From contig NZ_CABVHJ010000002.1 in NCBI RefSeq assembly GCF_902497745.1, positions 248,001 to 312,000 of the forward strand: DNA of 64,000 bases, written 5' to 3'. The notes under the pieces are model-generated. The model was not told the origin of the DNA and did no database searches. It was given only the letters and a program-made list of their open reading frames with translations. Position numbers and translations under genes: made by a program. Shown here one piece after another: positions 1-8,746 of this stretch. The stretch comes from Pseudomonas fluorescens (lineage in GTDB: Bacteria > Pseudomonadota > Gammaproteobacteria > Pseudomonadales > Pseudomonadaceae). Position 1 is the first letter of the stretch. Each line of letters opens with the position of its first letter.

Positions 1-240
1 GCGCAAAGCATGGGATTTTCTCTGGGGGAAATAGGCGAGATTCTGGATGCTCAGCGGAACAAGCTGATCGATTGTGCTGAAGGCGCGAAGCTGATTGAAA
101 AGAAGATGGCCGACATCAAACAGAAAATCGCCAACCTCCAAGGTGTTTATCGGTATCTGGATGAAGAGCGCGCCACTCTGGAAGCCAGTGCTGCCAGGCA
201 ACTTGAGCTTCAGCAACTGAGCAACGCTTCCAATCATTAA
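1..240 (+). CDS. MerR-family transcriptional regulator, C-terminal part (5' truncated by window)
   Basis: The reading frame is open from base 1 to the TAA at 238-240, so only about 79 C-terminal residues are visible and the helix-turn-helix lies outside the window. The visible part begins with GFSLGEIGEIL, which matches the segment of MerR proteins just after the wing (usually 'GFSL.EI..LL'), and continues as a long charged, heptad-rich helix (about residues 20-65) typical of the MerR dimerisation coiled coil. It lacks a Cys-rich metal-binding tail, so a metal sensor is not indicated. The internal ATG at 10 is not the true start. The effector and targets cannot be told from this fragment. Confidence 0.75.
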   Translation, partial: AQSMGFSLGEIGEILDAQRNKLIDCAEGAKLIEKKMADIKQKIANLQGVYRYLDEERATLEASAARQLELQQLSNASNH

Positions 241-293
241 ACCAGCACGTTTTCCCGGCGCATCACGGTGACCTTCTCAGAGGAAGTTTGCGT

Positions 294-1034
294 TCAATCA
301 GATTGAGCGCCTCCTTCCAAAATCTCAAACCCATCATCAATGGGAGCATATCCGACAATTTTTCTACTCTGATCAATAGAGAGGCGCTTATAGCGGTTAT
401 CTGAGACCCCATGAATAACGTGGAATCCCTTTAGCTCGGCTTCAACGCAATTATTGAGTAGCGCGACAACATCTCTAAAACTGATGAAGGCCGCGACGTC
501 TCTGGGACTGTGGGTCTCCCCTTGTTGAAATTTGGCTACGTTGGCAATACGAACTGCGATGGTTGTCATCTGTCCATCGTTTGCATACATCGAAGCCAAA
601 GCTTCTCCAAACGCCTTGCTGACGCCGTAGAGATTGCCTGGTTTAGGTGCCATGCATTCCTGTATCTGAACATCCGTTGGATATCCTTCGATCACTTGGG
701 CACTGCTCGCAAATATGAAGCGCTTGCAGCCTTGTGCCTTTGCGGCGAACAGCATGTTGTAAGTGCCCACAATGTTCACTGGAAGCAGTGAGGCCATGAA
801 ATCGGCGTCTGGATTTGGGTCAGCAGCTAGATGGATGACAGTATGGATACCTTCGCAAGCTCGAAGGCAACTGGCTTGATCCGTGACATCGAGAGTGAAA
901 CGCTGTGCCGAGTCCGGAAGTGCTGTTACGTCTAGATCGGCCAAACGCAAATCTGATTTATCGTCGCGCTCTTGCCAAAAAGCATTGCCGATCTTTCCTG
1001 CCGCACCTGTGACGAGGATTTTTCCTGAGCTCAT
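294..1034 (-). CDS. NAD(P)-dependent epimerase/dehydratase (extended SDR)
   Basis: This 246-residue protein starts with a Rossmann nucleotide-binding loop, GAAGKIG (residues 10-16), and has the SDR active-site pair YGVSK (about residues 135-139) preceded by a FASSAQV serine strand. This is the layout of extended short-chain dehydrogenases acting on sugar nucleotides or uronic acids; length and motifs are closest to uronate dehydrogenase-like proteins. A possible Shine-Dalgarno (AAGGA) lies about 10 bases before the ATG. It converges on the MerR gene and stands alone, with no sugar gene next to it, so the substrate is unknown. Confidence 0.8.
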   Translation of the reverse strand: MSSGKILVTGAAGKIGNAFWQERDDKSDLRLADLDVTALPDSAQRFTLDVTDQASCLRACEGIHTVIHLAADPNPDADFMASLLPVNIVGTYNMLFAAKAQGCKRFIFASSAQVIEGYPTDVQIQECMAPKPGNLYGVSKAFGEALASMYANDGQMTTIAVRIANVAKFQQGETHSPRDVAAFISFRDVVALLNNCVEAELKGFHVIHGVSDNRYKRLSIDQSRKIVGYAPIDDGFEILEGGAQSD

Positions 1035-1183
1035 TTCGGCATGTCCTTATGGTAAATGTCACGCTAGCCTCCCAGCCTTTTGGACGGTCTACAACCTCTG
1101 ATCCAATGACCAAATATCAGCAGCCCGCCAACTCGCGTCGGGCAGCAGCCCCCAACGCCGATTTCACGCTAGTCTGCCGCGAC

Positions 1184-1654
1184 TCACTCCTCACTCGGGT
1201 CGTAACTGTTCACATTAGGCACTTGCAGATGCAGGCGCCCAAGCAAGTCAATCAACGTGTCGACCTCAGCCGGGGTCAATCCGCTGAGCAGTCGCGCTTC
1301 TCGCTCAAGTGCAACTTTGAGCACGCGGTCATGCAGTTCTTTGCCGCTGGCCGTCAATCGCACGGTGTAACGCCGCGCATCCTTGGGATCCAGCTGACTG
1401 GTGATCCGCCCCGCTGCTTCCAGTGTCTGCAATGAACGACTGACAGCGCTCTTGTCGAGACCGATCGCCTGGCAGATTCGATTGGCGGTGATGTCGGATT
1501 CAACGGCGAGCATCGACAGCATCCGCCATTCAACCACGCCGATTCCGAAGTGTTTGCGGTAGCACTGGGAAGCCCCGGTGGCGAGTTTGTTCGCCAGGAA
1601 TGTCACCAGGCCAGGTACATAACGCGACAGGTTCAGTTTTGTATCGGTAGCCAT
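1184..1654 (-). CDS. MarR-family transcriptional regulator
   Basis: The 156-residue protein has the winged-helix layout of MarR regulators: an N-terminal dimer helix, a helix-turn-helix near residues 55-85 (ITANRICQAIGLDKSAVSRS) and a wing with DARRYTVRLT. MarR proteins usually repress a divergent gene and let go when they bind an aromatic ligand. It is transcribed away from the oxygenase pair at 1939-4002, and a 26-bp palindrome (1685-1710) sits 31 bases before its start codon, so self-repression and control of the oxygenase are likely (inference). Confidence 0.88.
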   Translation of the reverse strand: MATDTKLNLSRYVPGLVTFLANKLATGASQCYRKHFGIGVVEWRMLSMLAVESDITANRICQAIGLDKSAVSRSLQTLEAAGRITSQLDPKDARRYTVRLTASGKELHDRVLKVALEREARLLSGLTPAEVDTLIDLLGRLHLQVPNVNSYDPSEE

Positions 1655-1684
1655 CGAGAAAACACCGTAGATCGAAGATCCTGC

Positions 1685-1710
1685 AATTTGGTTGACACCG
1701 CAACTAAATT
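1685..1710. promoter_or_regulatory. Palindromic operator candidate for the MarR regulator
   Basis: Two 10-base arms, AATTTGGTTG and CAACTAAATT, flank the six bases ACACCG and differ from perfect symmetry at one position. Size and AT-rich symmetric arms fit MarR-family operators. It lies in the 284-bp divergent region between the marR start (1654) and the oxygenase reductase start (1939), where a MarR dimer would control both directions. Confidence 0.6.
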
Positions 1711-1938
1711 ATCTGAGGATTCACTCAGCCTGTCATTGCGGACGATGCGCCGCATGATACGCCGTAGCACAACCTCAAAAAAATAATTAACAGGTCTTGC
1801 TTATGAACGCTCCCCACCCGTGCCCTTTCTTGGCGCCCATGATTACCCACCCTTTCTACTTCTTCTTGCCTGGCTGATTCGTCACCCGCAAGCCCCCCTT
1901 TCGTTTTCAGCAGCCACTTCAATGTGGAGGGAGAAGTC

Positions 1939-2892
1939 ATGCTTCAAGTCAACGTCACCCGCAAGGTCGTCGAGGCCGAGGGTATTTGCAGTTTTGAGCT
2001 GTGCGCAGCAGACGGCCGGCCGTTACCACCGTTCAATGCCGGTGCTCACATCGACATCCACATTGCCGGCGGCCTCACCCGGCAATACTCGCTGTGCAAT
2101 GACTCAAAAGAACATCATCGCTACGTAATCAGTGTGCTGAAGGATCCCGCCTCCCGCGGTGGTTCCACTGCGATGCACGACACCATCAGCCAAGGCCAGA
2201 CACTCAGCATCAGCGCCCCCCGCAACCTCTTTCCACTCGCTGATTCAGCCAAGCGCCACCTGCTGTTTGGCGGCGGTATTGGCATTACGCCGATGCTGGC
2301 AATGGCCCATGAGCTTAATCATCAAGGCGCGGATTTCGAGCTGCATTACAGCTTTCGATCCAGCGAACGCGCCGCGTTTATCCGATTGCTCGAGCAAGCG
2401 CCGTTCGCCAACCACGTGCACTTGCATGACGACAGCGGATCGCCCGAACAGAAGCTCGATGCAACCGCCCTCCTCGCCGCGCCAGACACCGCGACTCACC
2501 TCTACGTATGTGGCCCGGCCGGCTTCATGAATTTCATCCTCGACACCGCGCAGGCCGCTGGCTGGCCCGAAGATCGTGTGCACAGAGAGTTCTTCGCCGC
2601 CGCACCTGTCGATGCAAGCGCTGATTTGCCCTTCGAAGTTCAGCTGGCGAGCACAGGGCAGATTTTTTACATCCCCGCCGATCGCACTGTTTTCGAAGTG
2701 CTCGATGAGGCCGGGATCGCCATCGAGTCATCGTGCGAGCAAGGCATCTGCGGCACCTGTGTCACGGGTTTGCTCGAAGGCATTGGCGATCACCGTGACC
2801 AGTTCATGACGGCTGCAGAACACGCTGCCAATGACCGTTTCACCCCGTGCTGCTCACGTGCCAAATCGCCCCGACTGGTATTGGATCTTTGA
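1939..2892 (+). CDS. Vanillate O-demethylase-type oxidoreductase (VanB-like ferredoxin reductase)
   Basis: A 317-residue phthalate dioxygenase reductase-type protein. In order it has a flavin-binding barrel (about 1-100, with RQYSLCND for FMN), an NAD-binding domain (GGGIGITPMLAMA near 112-124, then YVCGPAGFM) and a C-terminal plant-type [2Fe-2S] domain with CEQGICGTC plus a downstream Cys. Such reductases pass electrons from NADH to a Rieske oxygenase, here the next gene, 36 bases on. The ATG at 1939 follows GGAGGGAGAAGTC; a GTG at 1924 would overlap this ribosome site and is less likely. The substrate of the pair is unknown, though context suggests a methoxylated or phenolic ring. Confidence 0.88.
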   Translation: MLQVNVTRKVVEAEGICSFELCAADGRPLPPFNAGAHIDIHIAGGLTRQYSLCNDSKEHHRYVISVLKDPASRGGSTAMHDTISQGQTLSISAPRNLFPLADSAKRHLLFGGGIGITPMLAMAHELNHQGADFELHYSFRSSERAAFIRLLEQAPFANHVHLHDDSGSPEQKLDATALLAAPDTATHLYVCGPAGFMNFILDTAQAAGWPEDRVHREFFAAAPVDASADLPFEVQLASTGQIFYIPADRTVFEVLDEAGIAIESSCEQGICGTCVTGLLEGIGDHRDQFMTAAEHAANDRFTPCCSRAKSPRLVLDL

Positions 2893-2928
2893 CCTGAACC
2901 GAGCCTCGACCGCTCGCCGGAGAACATC

Positions 2929-4002
2929 ATGACTACCGCTGCCCACCTCCTCGCCCATGAAATTGCCCCGGCCACTGCGCCGAGCTTCCCCCTCAATCAA
3001 TGGTATGTCGCGGCCTTGAGCCGCGAGCTGAAAGACCAGCCCCTTGGCCGCACGTTACTGAATAAACCCGTGGTGCTTTTCCGCACGGCAGATAACCAGG
3101 TCGCCGCGCTTGAAGACCGCTGCTGCCATCGCGCACTGCCGCTGTCCGGCGGCACGGTGGAAGCACGCGGATTGCGCTGCGGTTACCACGGTCTGCTATT
3201 TGATGAAGGCGGTAAATGCATTGAAATTCCCGGCCAGGACAAGATCCCGAGCAAAGCCAAAGTGCCTGCCTACCCTGTCCGGGAGCAGGATCAGATCATC
3301 TGGATCTGGTTCGGCAGCGCCGAGCATCCCGAGCCGACATTCGCACCACCGGTCTACGACGTGCACAGCAGCGGTAAATACCTGTTCGACGGTGATGTCT
3401 ATCACTACGACGCGCCCTATCAACTCATCCACGACAACCTCATGGATCTCAGTCACCTGGGCTATGTTCATCTGCACACCATTGGCGGCAACGCCAGCAT
3501 TCATATGAACGCGAAGATGAACGTCGATGGTGATGACTCAATGGTTCGCGTGGTTCGCCACATGCCCGATTCCGTTCCGCCGCCGACCTACACTGCGGCC
3601 TACCCGTTCAAAGGCAACATCGACCGCTGGCAGGAGATCGAATTTCACTTCAATCACCTGCGCATCTGGACCGGCGCGATAGACGCGGGCACGGACGATT
3701 TGAACAACCCGGATCGAGGTGGGTTTCATATGCGCGGCTTTCACGGCGTAACGCCGGAAACAGACACTTCAAGCCACTACTTTTGGACCATGGCTACAAA
3801 CCCTGAACATGATCCCGAGGCCGTCACAGCCAAAGTTCTGCATCAGACGCGATTGACGTTCGACGAAGACAAAGTGGTGATCGAAGCGCAGTACCAGAAC
3901 ATGTGCCGGTTCGGTACGCGCCCGATGATTGATATTCATGTCGATGTCGGAGCCAATCGTGCCCGCAGAATCATCGAGCGACTGCGCAATCCGACGGTTT
4001 GA
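2929..4002 (+). CDS. Rieske aromatic oxygenase subunit (VanA-like)
   Basis: A 357-residue oxygenase of the VanA/PobA-type single-subunit family. Its N-terminal Rieske domain binds [2Fe-2S] through C65-x-H67 and C84-x2-H87 (RCCHRALPL ... RCGYHGLL). The mononuclear iron site is seen in HDNLMDLSHLGYVH, with the usual Asp/His/His ligands. Members demethylate or hydroxylate methoxy-aromatic acids using electrons from a VanB-like partner, which is the gene just upstream. Vanillate itself is only one possibility: the pair sits beside a polyphenol-type cluster, so O-demethylation of a methoxylated pathway substrate is an attractive inference. Confidence 0.85.
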   Translation: MTTAAHLLAHEIAPATAPSFPLNQWYVAALSRELKDQPLGRTLLNKPVVLFRTADNQVAALEDRCCHRALPLSGGTVEARGLRCGYHGLLFDEGGKCIEIPGQDKIPSKAKVPAYPVREQDQIIWIWFGSAEHPEPTFAPPVYDVHSSGKYLFDGDVYHYDAPYQLIHDNLMDLSHLGYVHLHTIGGNASIHMNAKMNVDGDDSMVRVVRHMPDSVPPPTYTAAYPFKGNIDRWQEIEFHFNHLRIWTGAIDAGTDDLNNPDRGGFHMRGFHGVTPETDTSSHYFWTMATNPEHDPEAVTAKVLHQTRLTFDEDKVVIEAQYQNMCRFGTRPMIDIHVDVGANRARRIIERLRNPTV

Positions 4003-4012
4003 TGGCCGCAAA

Positions 4013-4042
4013 ACAGTGGCGGCGGTAAACGCCGTCCACTGT
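4013..4042. terminator. Stem-loop between convergent genes
   Basis: ACAGTGG-CGGCG and CGCCG-TCCACTGT arms form a strong hairpin right after the Rieske oxygenase stop and before the convergent sulfatase remnant. There is no clear T-run on either side, so a bidirectional terminator role is only plausible. Confidence 0.4.
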
Positions 4043-4061
4043 GTGCAAAGCCTCTGCCGTG

Positions 4062-5350
4062 CTAGCGCGGCGGAAATGCTACGCCGACCCGCTCGGCATA
4101 CTTGAGCCATGCGACTTTGAGCCGTTCGACCGTCTGCGGTTGAGCGGCCGCCAGGTCATGGGTTTCACCACGGTCCTGCGCAACATCAAACAACTGCCAT
4201 TGCGGCGGCTGCGCATGGTCGCCGAACCCCGTTTGCGGGCGCATGCCCAACAATTTGAGATTGCCCTCACGATAATAAGCATTACCGAACAACTCTCCGG
4301 CCAGACTTTCAGCGTCGTGAGGGCTGCTCTTGCCTTCGAGCATGGGCAGGATGGATCGGCCGGTAATCGGGTGTTTGTCCGCTTCGCTCGGCAAGGCGAT
4401 GCCCGCCAAATCAAGGAACGTCGGCGCCAGATCATCCACCCGCGCCACGCCCCTTTCTACGCCCTGACGACGCAGTGTCTTGGGCAGTTGAATGATCGCC
4501 GGCACACTGATTCCGCCTTCGGCCGTGGTGCCCTTGAACAAGTGAAAAGGCGCCGCACTGACTTCCGCCCAGCGCAATCCATAGTCGATCTGCGAGCCGC
4601 GCTGGCCCAGATTGGCCAGGCTGTTATCGGTGTTCACGCCGGGCGGATAGAACTGCGCATGGTTTTCCGCCGCCGCGCCGTTGTCGGACATGAACACGAT
4701 CATCGTGTTGTCGTACTGGCCGCTTTGGCGCAGGTAGTCGATAACCCGGCCAATGTTGTGATCGAGGTTGTCGACCATTGCCGCGTAGATTTCCATTTTC
4801 CGCGCTTCGACTTTCTGCTGCTCAGCCGTAAGTTGCTGCCAACCGGGCAGCCGTGGGTTAACGGGCAACGGTTGCGCTGGCTGAAAGTCTTTGTCCACCA
4901 GGCCGAGCTTTTTCAGCCGATCAATGCGCGATGAGCGCACGGTGTCGTAGCCTTGATCGAAACGGCCGCGGTATTTGTCCAGGTTTCGGCAACCGAATAG
5001 GCCCGGCTATTCAGGTACCCCTCATACCCCGGTTTACCCTGTTGAAACGGTTGCAATGCTTCGGCCATGGAGCCCAGTCCGACCAAGTGATTGTCAGTGC
5101 CGGACAGCAACATCGATCGAGTGATGGAACAGGTCGGCGCCGCGTACATGCTGGTGAATTGCACGCCCTGTTGAGCCAGTTCATCCAGCCTGGGGGTGTG
5201 AATCTCGCCGCCATAACTGCCCAGATCCGAGTAGCCGAGATCGTCCGCCACAATCAGCAGAATATTCGGTTGGCTGGCCGACATGGCCACGCCGCCGCCC
5301 ATTGCCAGGGCGCAAAAAAGTGCCGTCAGCGGTAATCGCGATAGAGCCAT
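4062..5350 (-). pseudogene. Arylsulfatase (AtsA type), inactivated by internal deletion and frameshift
   Basis: The 5' part (5350 to about 4985) encodes a signal peptide, then NILLIVADDLGYSDLGSYGG with the metal-binding Asp pair, and the active-site stretch TCSITRSMLLSGTDNH. The 3' part, in another frame (about 4980 to 4062), restarts at DKYRGRFDQGYD and runs to the normal C-terminus (FMSDNGAAAEN metal site, KGTTAEGGISVPA). By comparison with AtsA, roughly 130 residues between 'YSVAET' and 'DKYRGRF' are missing and the join is out of frame. The formylglycine motif is CSITR instead of the usual C-x-P-x-R, so the key Pro is also lost. It once likely removed sulfate from aryl sulfates in the periplasm; the remnant cannot be functional as one protein. 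Confidence 0.85.
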
Positions 5351-5388
5351 CGTTTTTCTCTTATTGTTGTTGAAGGAGTGTCCGGAAC

Positions 5389-6183
5389 TCACTCTTCGAA
5401 AATAGCCACCGCACGCACAAAACCTGCTGACGCATGACGGATCTTGTAAGGAAAACACGACACCGTGAAGCCGATCGCTGGCAGGGATTCGAGGTTGGCC
5501 AGTTTTTCCATTTGCCCGTAGCCGATATCGCGCCCGGCCTTGTGCCCTTCCCAGATGATCGAGGCATCGCCGCTGGCGGCAAAACGCTCACGGGTGTATT
5601 TGAACGGCGCGTCCCAGCTCCAGGCATCCGTGCCGACCACGCGCACGCCGCGTTCCAGCAAGTACATCGTCGCTTCGCGCCCCATGCCGATGCCGGCATC
5701 GAGATAACCCGGCTGGCCAAACAGTGCCCCGGCGCGGGTGTTGACCAGCACGATATCGAGCGGTTGCAACGTGTGCTCGATACGCGCCAGTTCCGCTTCG
5801 ACCTCTTCAGCCGTCACCACGTGACCGTCGGGCAAATGGCGAAAATCCAGTTTGACCCCCGGCTGCAAGCACCAGTCCAGCGGCAACTCATCAATGCCAA
5901 ACGCCGGCTCGCCGCCATCAGTGGTCGAGGCGTAATGCCACGGGGCGTCCATGTGGGTGCCACTGTGGGTGGTGATCTGCAAACGCTCGGCGGCCCACGA
6001 TTCATTGCCGGGCATCTGTTCAAGCTGCAACCCCGGGAACATCGCGGCCATTTCCGGCCAGCCTTGCTGGTGGTCCATGTAATCGATTTTCGGCAACAGC
6101 GGCGGCGGGTCTGTATACGGGTTGTTATCGAGGGTCACCGAAAGGTCGACCAGACGACGTTTACGCTGGATGGGCTGTGACAT
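5389..6183 (-). CDS. Cyclase-family (kynurenine formamidase-like) hydrolase
   Basis: A 264-residue member of the cyclase/KynB family (Pfam Cyclase, PF04199), shown by the metal-binding signature HSGTHMDAPWH (about residues 93-103) and later VGTDAWSWD and GHKAGRD. Characterised relatives are metal-dependent amidohydrolases or hydrolases that open lactones or formamides. It overlaps the upstream epimerase gene by 23 bases (translational coupling) and is the last intact gene of the long minus-strand operon, so a late hydrolytic step in ring-fission product breakdown is likely (inference). Confidence 0.82.
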   Translation of the reverse strand: MSQPIQRKRRLVDLSVTLDNNPYTDPPPLLPKIDYMDHQQGWPEMAAMFPGLQLEQMPGNESWAAERLQITTHSGTHMDAPWHYASTTDGGEPAFGIDELPLDWCLQPGVKLDFRHLPDGHVVTAEEVEAELARIEHTLQPLDIVLVNTRAGALFGQPGYLDAGIGMGREATMYLLERGVRVVGTDAWSWDAPFKYTRERFAASGDASIIWEGHKAGRDIGYGQMEKLANLESLPAIGFTVSCFPYKIRHASAGFVRAVAIFEE

Positions 6184-7162
6184 GAGGCGTATCTCCGTTC
6201 AACGGCAGAGGCCGATAAGGGACTGGATTGAGGGCGTTGCGAATAAGTGTGGCGACGTTGCCGTCATGGCTGAAGCCAGCAGCGCGGGCCTGCGGGGTTT
6301 TCAGGGGCGGCATGCGCCCGAACAGGGTTTCGAGGTCAAGGTCAGCGGCGAAACTGATCAACGCACGGCGTTGCTCGCCGTAAGTTACCGCCAGTGCATC
6401 GATGACCTGGGCGATGGACAAATGCAGCACCGGCAGTTGCCAGACCCGCTGTTGCGCGGCGGCGTCATCCAGCTCGGCGGCGTGGATCAGGTTGTTCACG
6501 CAACAGCGCGCCGACATCCACCACGCCGTCGCTTGCGGCGACACCGGGCAGCAATAGTCTGCGCCCTCGGCAAAAGCACGCATCAAGTCGCTCATGAAGG
6601 CCGAGCGCAAACCGTTGGGTTCACGCGGGCGCGCGACAATCCCCGGCAGGCGCACCGCGCGTCCATCGACTTCAGCGCGCCGACCCAGATCGATCAGCGC
6701 ACGCTCGACCATCATCTTGTGTGTGCCGTACGACAATTGCGGGTGCAGTTCAGTCTGCTCGTTCATCTTCGCCGGCAGATCAGCGCCATACACCGCAACG
6801 CTGCTGGCATACACCAGCACCGGTGGACGTGCCTTGTTGCGCAGTTGATCGAGCAGTTCGAGGCTGGCCAGCAGGTTGACCTGATAACCCGATTCGTAAT
6901 GCGCCTCCGCCGCTCCGCCGGGAATGCTGACCAGGTGAAACACCACATCAATGCCATCGGCCAAGACACGGCGCATCAACGCCGCATCCGTCACGCTGCC
7001 GCTGTGCCGACGCAGGCGCGGATCGTCTGGCAGGCCTTGGACGTCGGTGTCCAGTACCAGCAACGAACGAATGACTTGCCCGCGCAAACTGCCGCGCGCG
7101 AGCAGACAACGCAGCAGTTCGCGACCGACAAAGCCATTGGCTCCGGTAATCAGTACACGCAT
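6161..7162 (-). CDS. NAD-dependent epimerase/dehydratase
   Basis: A 333-residue extended SDR with the N-terminal Rossmann loop TGANGFVG (about residues 6-13), YASSVAVYG and the active-site YGTHK (about 146-150). Overall form resembles D-erythronate dehydrogenase (DenD)-like proteins. It lies between the FAH-family gene (9-base gap) and the cyclase gene (23-base overlap), so it is co-transcribed with the catabolic operon and probably oxidises or reduces a hydroxy-acid or dihydro-intermediate there. The exact substrate is unknown. Confidence 0.8.
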   Translation of the reverse strand: MRVLITGANGFVGRELLRCLLARGSLRGQVIRSLLVLDTDVQGLPDDPRLRRHSGSVTDAALMRRVLADGIDVVFHLVSIPGGAAEAHYESGYQVNLLASLELLDQLRNKARPPVLVYASSVAVYGADLPAKMNEQTELHPQLSYGTHKMMVERALIDLGRRAEVDGRAVRLPGIVARPREPNGLRSAFMSDLMRAFAEGADYCCPVSPQATAWWMSARCCVNNLIHAAELDDAAAQQRVWQLPVLHLSIAQVIDALAVTYGEQRRALISFAADLDLETLFGRMPPLKTPQARAAGFSHDGNVATLIRNALNPVPYRPLPLNGDTPHVTAHPA

Positions 7163-7171
7163 GGGCGTTCC

Positions 7172-8155
7172 TTAGCCGTGGGCTTTGACGACGCGTTGAT
7201 CGATCGCACCAAACAGTGACTGACCATCGCTGCCGGTGACGTCCATGCGCACGCGATCGCCGAAACGCATAAAGCCTGTCACCGGTGCGCCCTGCTCGAT
7301 CATCTCAATGGCCCGACGTTCGGCGATGCACGCCGAGCCGACGTTGCGCTCGGCGTTCGACACCGTGCCGGAACCGATCAGCGTGCCGGCGCGCAGGCGA
7401 CGGGTCAGGGCCCCGTGAGCGATCAGTTGGCCAAAATGAAAGTTCATCTGTGCGCCGTGCGGCTGGCCAAACCACTCGCCGTTCCAGTGCACTTGCAGGG
7501 GCAGATTGACGCGACCGTCTCGCCAGGCTTCGCCGAGTTCATCCGGGGTAATCGCCAACGGGGCAAAACTGGAGGACGGTTTGGCTTGCAGAAATCCAAA
7601 ACCGGTGCGCATTTCACGCGGAGCCAGTGCCCGCAGGCTGACATCGTTGATCTGCAGGATCAGTTTGATGTGCTGCAACGCGCTCTCGGCCGAACAGCCC
7701 ATCGGCACATCATCGACCAGCACGACAAATTCGCCTTCGAAATCGATGCCCTGGCTTTCGCTCGGCAGTTCGATGTCATCGTGTGCGCCGATGAAGTCAT
7801 CACCGGCGCCCTGATACATCAACGGCGTGCGGTCAGCGCCTTCGATCGGCTCGAGATTGAACGCTTTCTGCATCAATGCGCCGTGACTGAGAAACGCCGA
7901 ACCGTCGCACCATTGATAAGCACGCGGCAACGGTGCCATCGCCTGCGCGGGGTCGAAGGCAAAGGCCTCGCGGCAATCGTGGTTTTCAAGCTCACGCGCC
8001 AGGGCCTGCAAACGCGGCTCGGCTTCAGCCCAGTTTTCGATGGCTTGTTGCAAGGTCGGCGCTACCGAACGGGCGTCCAGCGCCCGGGCCATGTCACGCG
8101 AAACCACCACCAATTGGCCGTCACGGTTGCCGTTCTTTAGGGTTGCGAGCTTCAT
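7172..8155 (-). CDS. Fumarylacetoacetate hydrolase (FAH)-family protein
   Basis: A 327-residue FAH-family protein. The metal site is recognisable in DFEGEFVVLVDD (acidic ligands near residues 138-149), and the C-terminal GTLIGSGTVSNAE is the typical late FAH motif. FAH proteins cleave C-C bonds in 1,3-dicarbonyl acids or act as decarboxylases/hydratases on meta-cleavage products. The start ATG overlaps the stop of the upstream cupin gene by four bases (ATGA), a sign of tight operon coupling. It likely acts after the extradiol dioxygenase of the same cluster. Confidence 0.88.
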   Translation of the reverse strand: MKLATLKNGNRDGQLVVVSRDMARALDARSVAPTLQQAIENWAEAEPRLQALARELENHDCREAFAFDPAQAMAPLPRAYQWCDGSAFLSHGALMQKAFNLEPIEGADRTPLMYQGAGDDFIGAHDDIELPSESQGIDFEGEFVVLVDDVPMGCSAESALQHIKLILQINDVSLRALAPREMRTGFGFLQAKPSSSFAPLAITPDELGEAWRDGRVNLPLQVHWNGEWFGQPHGAQMNFHFGQLIAHGALTRRLRAGTLIGSGTVSNAERNVGSACIAERRAIEMIEQGAPVTGFMRFGDRVRMDVTGSDGQSLFGAIDQRVVKAHG

Positions 8156-8733
8156 GATTTTTCTCCCGGGCGGTTTTGCAGTTCAGCGGCGAAACGCCCG
8201 TCCAGCAGGATAAAGACAATGCGTGCCATGGCCTCGGTGCGGTTGCTCCACGCGTGATTGGTGCCGCGTTGAACCACCACGTCGCCGCGTTTGAGGTGGA
8301 CTTCTGTCTCGTCGAGCACCAGCCAGACTTCGCCTTCGGTGACGATGCCGTAATCGAGAGTTTCGGTGCGATGCATCAGTTTGTGCCGCGAGTTCGCCTG
8401 AGCGGTGCCGGCATGCGCCTGGCCAATCTCGGCAAATGCGGCCGCAGCAGCGGCATCACTGACCTGGTTCTGCACGCTGTCTGGCGGAATGTCGACGACA
8501 CGAATCACACTGCCCAGCGGGCCGGGGCTCAGTTGTAAAGGTTTGCTGGTTGGATCATCGGCATTGTCGAGCAGTGCCGGACTGCCGCTGCTGTTCCATA
8601 TTTCATGAAACACCGTGCCTGGCACCGCTTGCAGTGCGAAGACGTTGGCAGTTGCTCCGTGACTGGCGACGACGGCTCGGCCGTGGGCATCATGCCCGGT
8701 GACCACGCGTTTGAATGGGGGAAGCACTTGCAT
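8152..8733 (-). CDS. Cupin-domain protein
   Basis: A 193-residue protein with a C-terminal cupin barrel: TLDYGIVTEGEVWLVLDETEVHLKRGD, then QRGTNHAWSNRTEAMARIVFILLDG. The conserved cupin motif 1 is degenerate (usual His pair partly replaced), while the His of motif 2 is present, so metal binding is uncertain. The start at 8733 is chosen because GAGGA lies six bases upstream; a longer in-frame reading would run into the MFS gene. It overlaps the FAH gene by four bases. Cupins in aromatic operons serve as small isomerases, dioxygenases or sensors; this one has no assigned reaction. Confidence 0.8.
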   Translation of the reverse strand: MQVLPPFKRVVTGHDAHGRAVVASHGATANVFALQAVPGTVFHEIWNSSGSPALLDNADDPTSKPLQLSPGPLGSVIRVVDIPPDSVQNQVSDAAAAAAFAEIGQAHAGTAQANSRHKLMHRTETLDYGIVTEGEVWLVLDETEVHLKRGDVVVQRGTNHAWSNRTEAMARIVFILLDGRFAAELQNRPGEKS

Positions 8734-8746
8734 GGAAGATCCTCGT

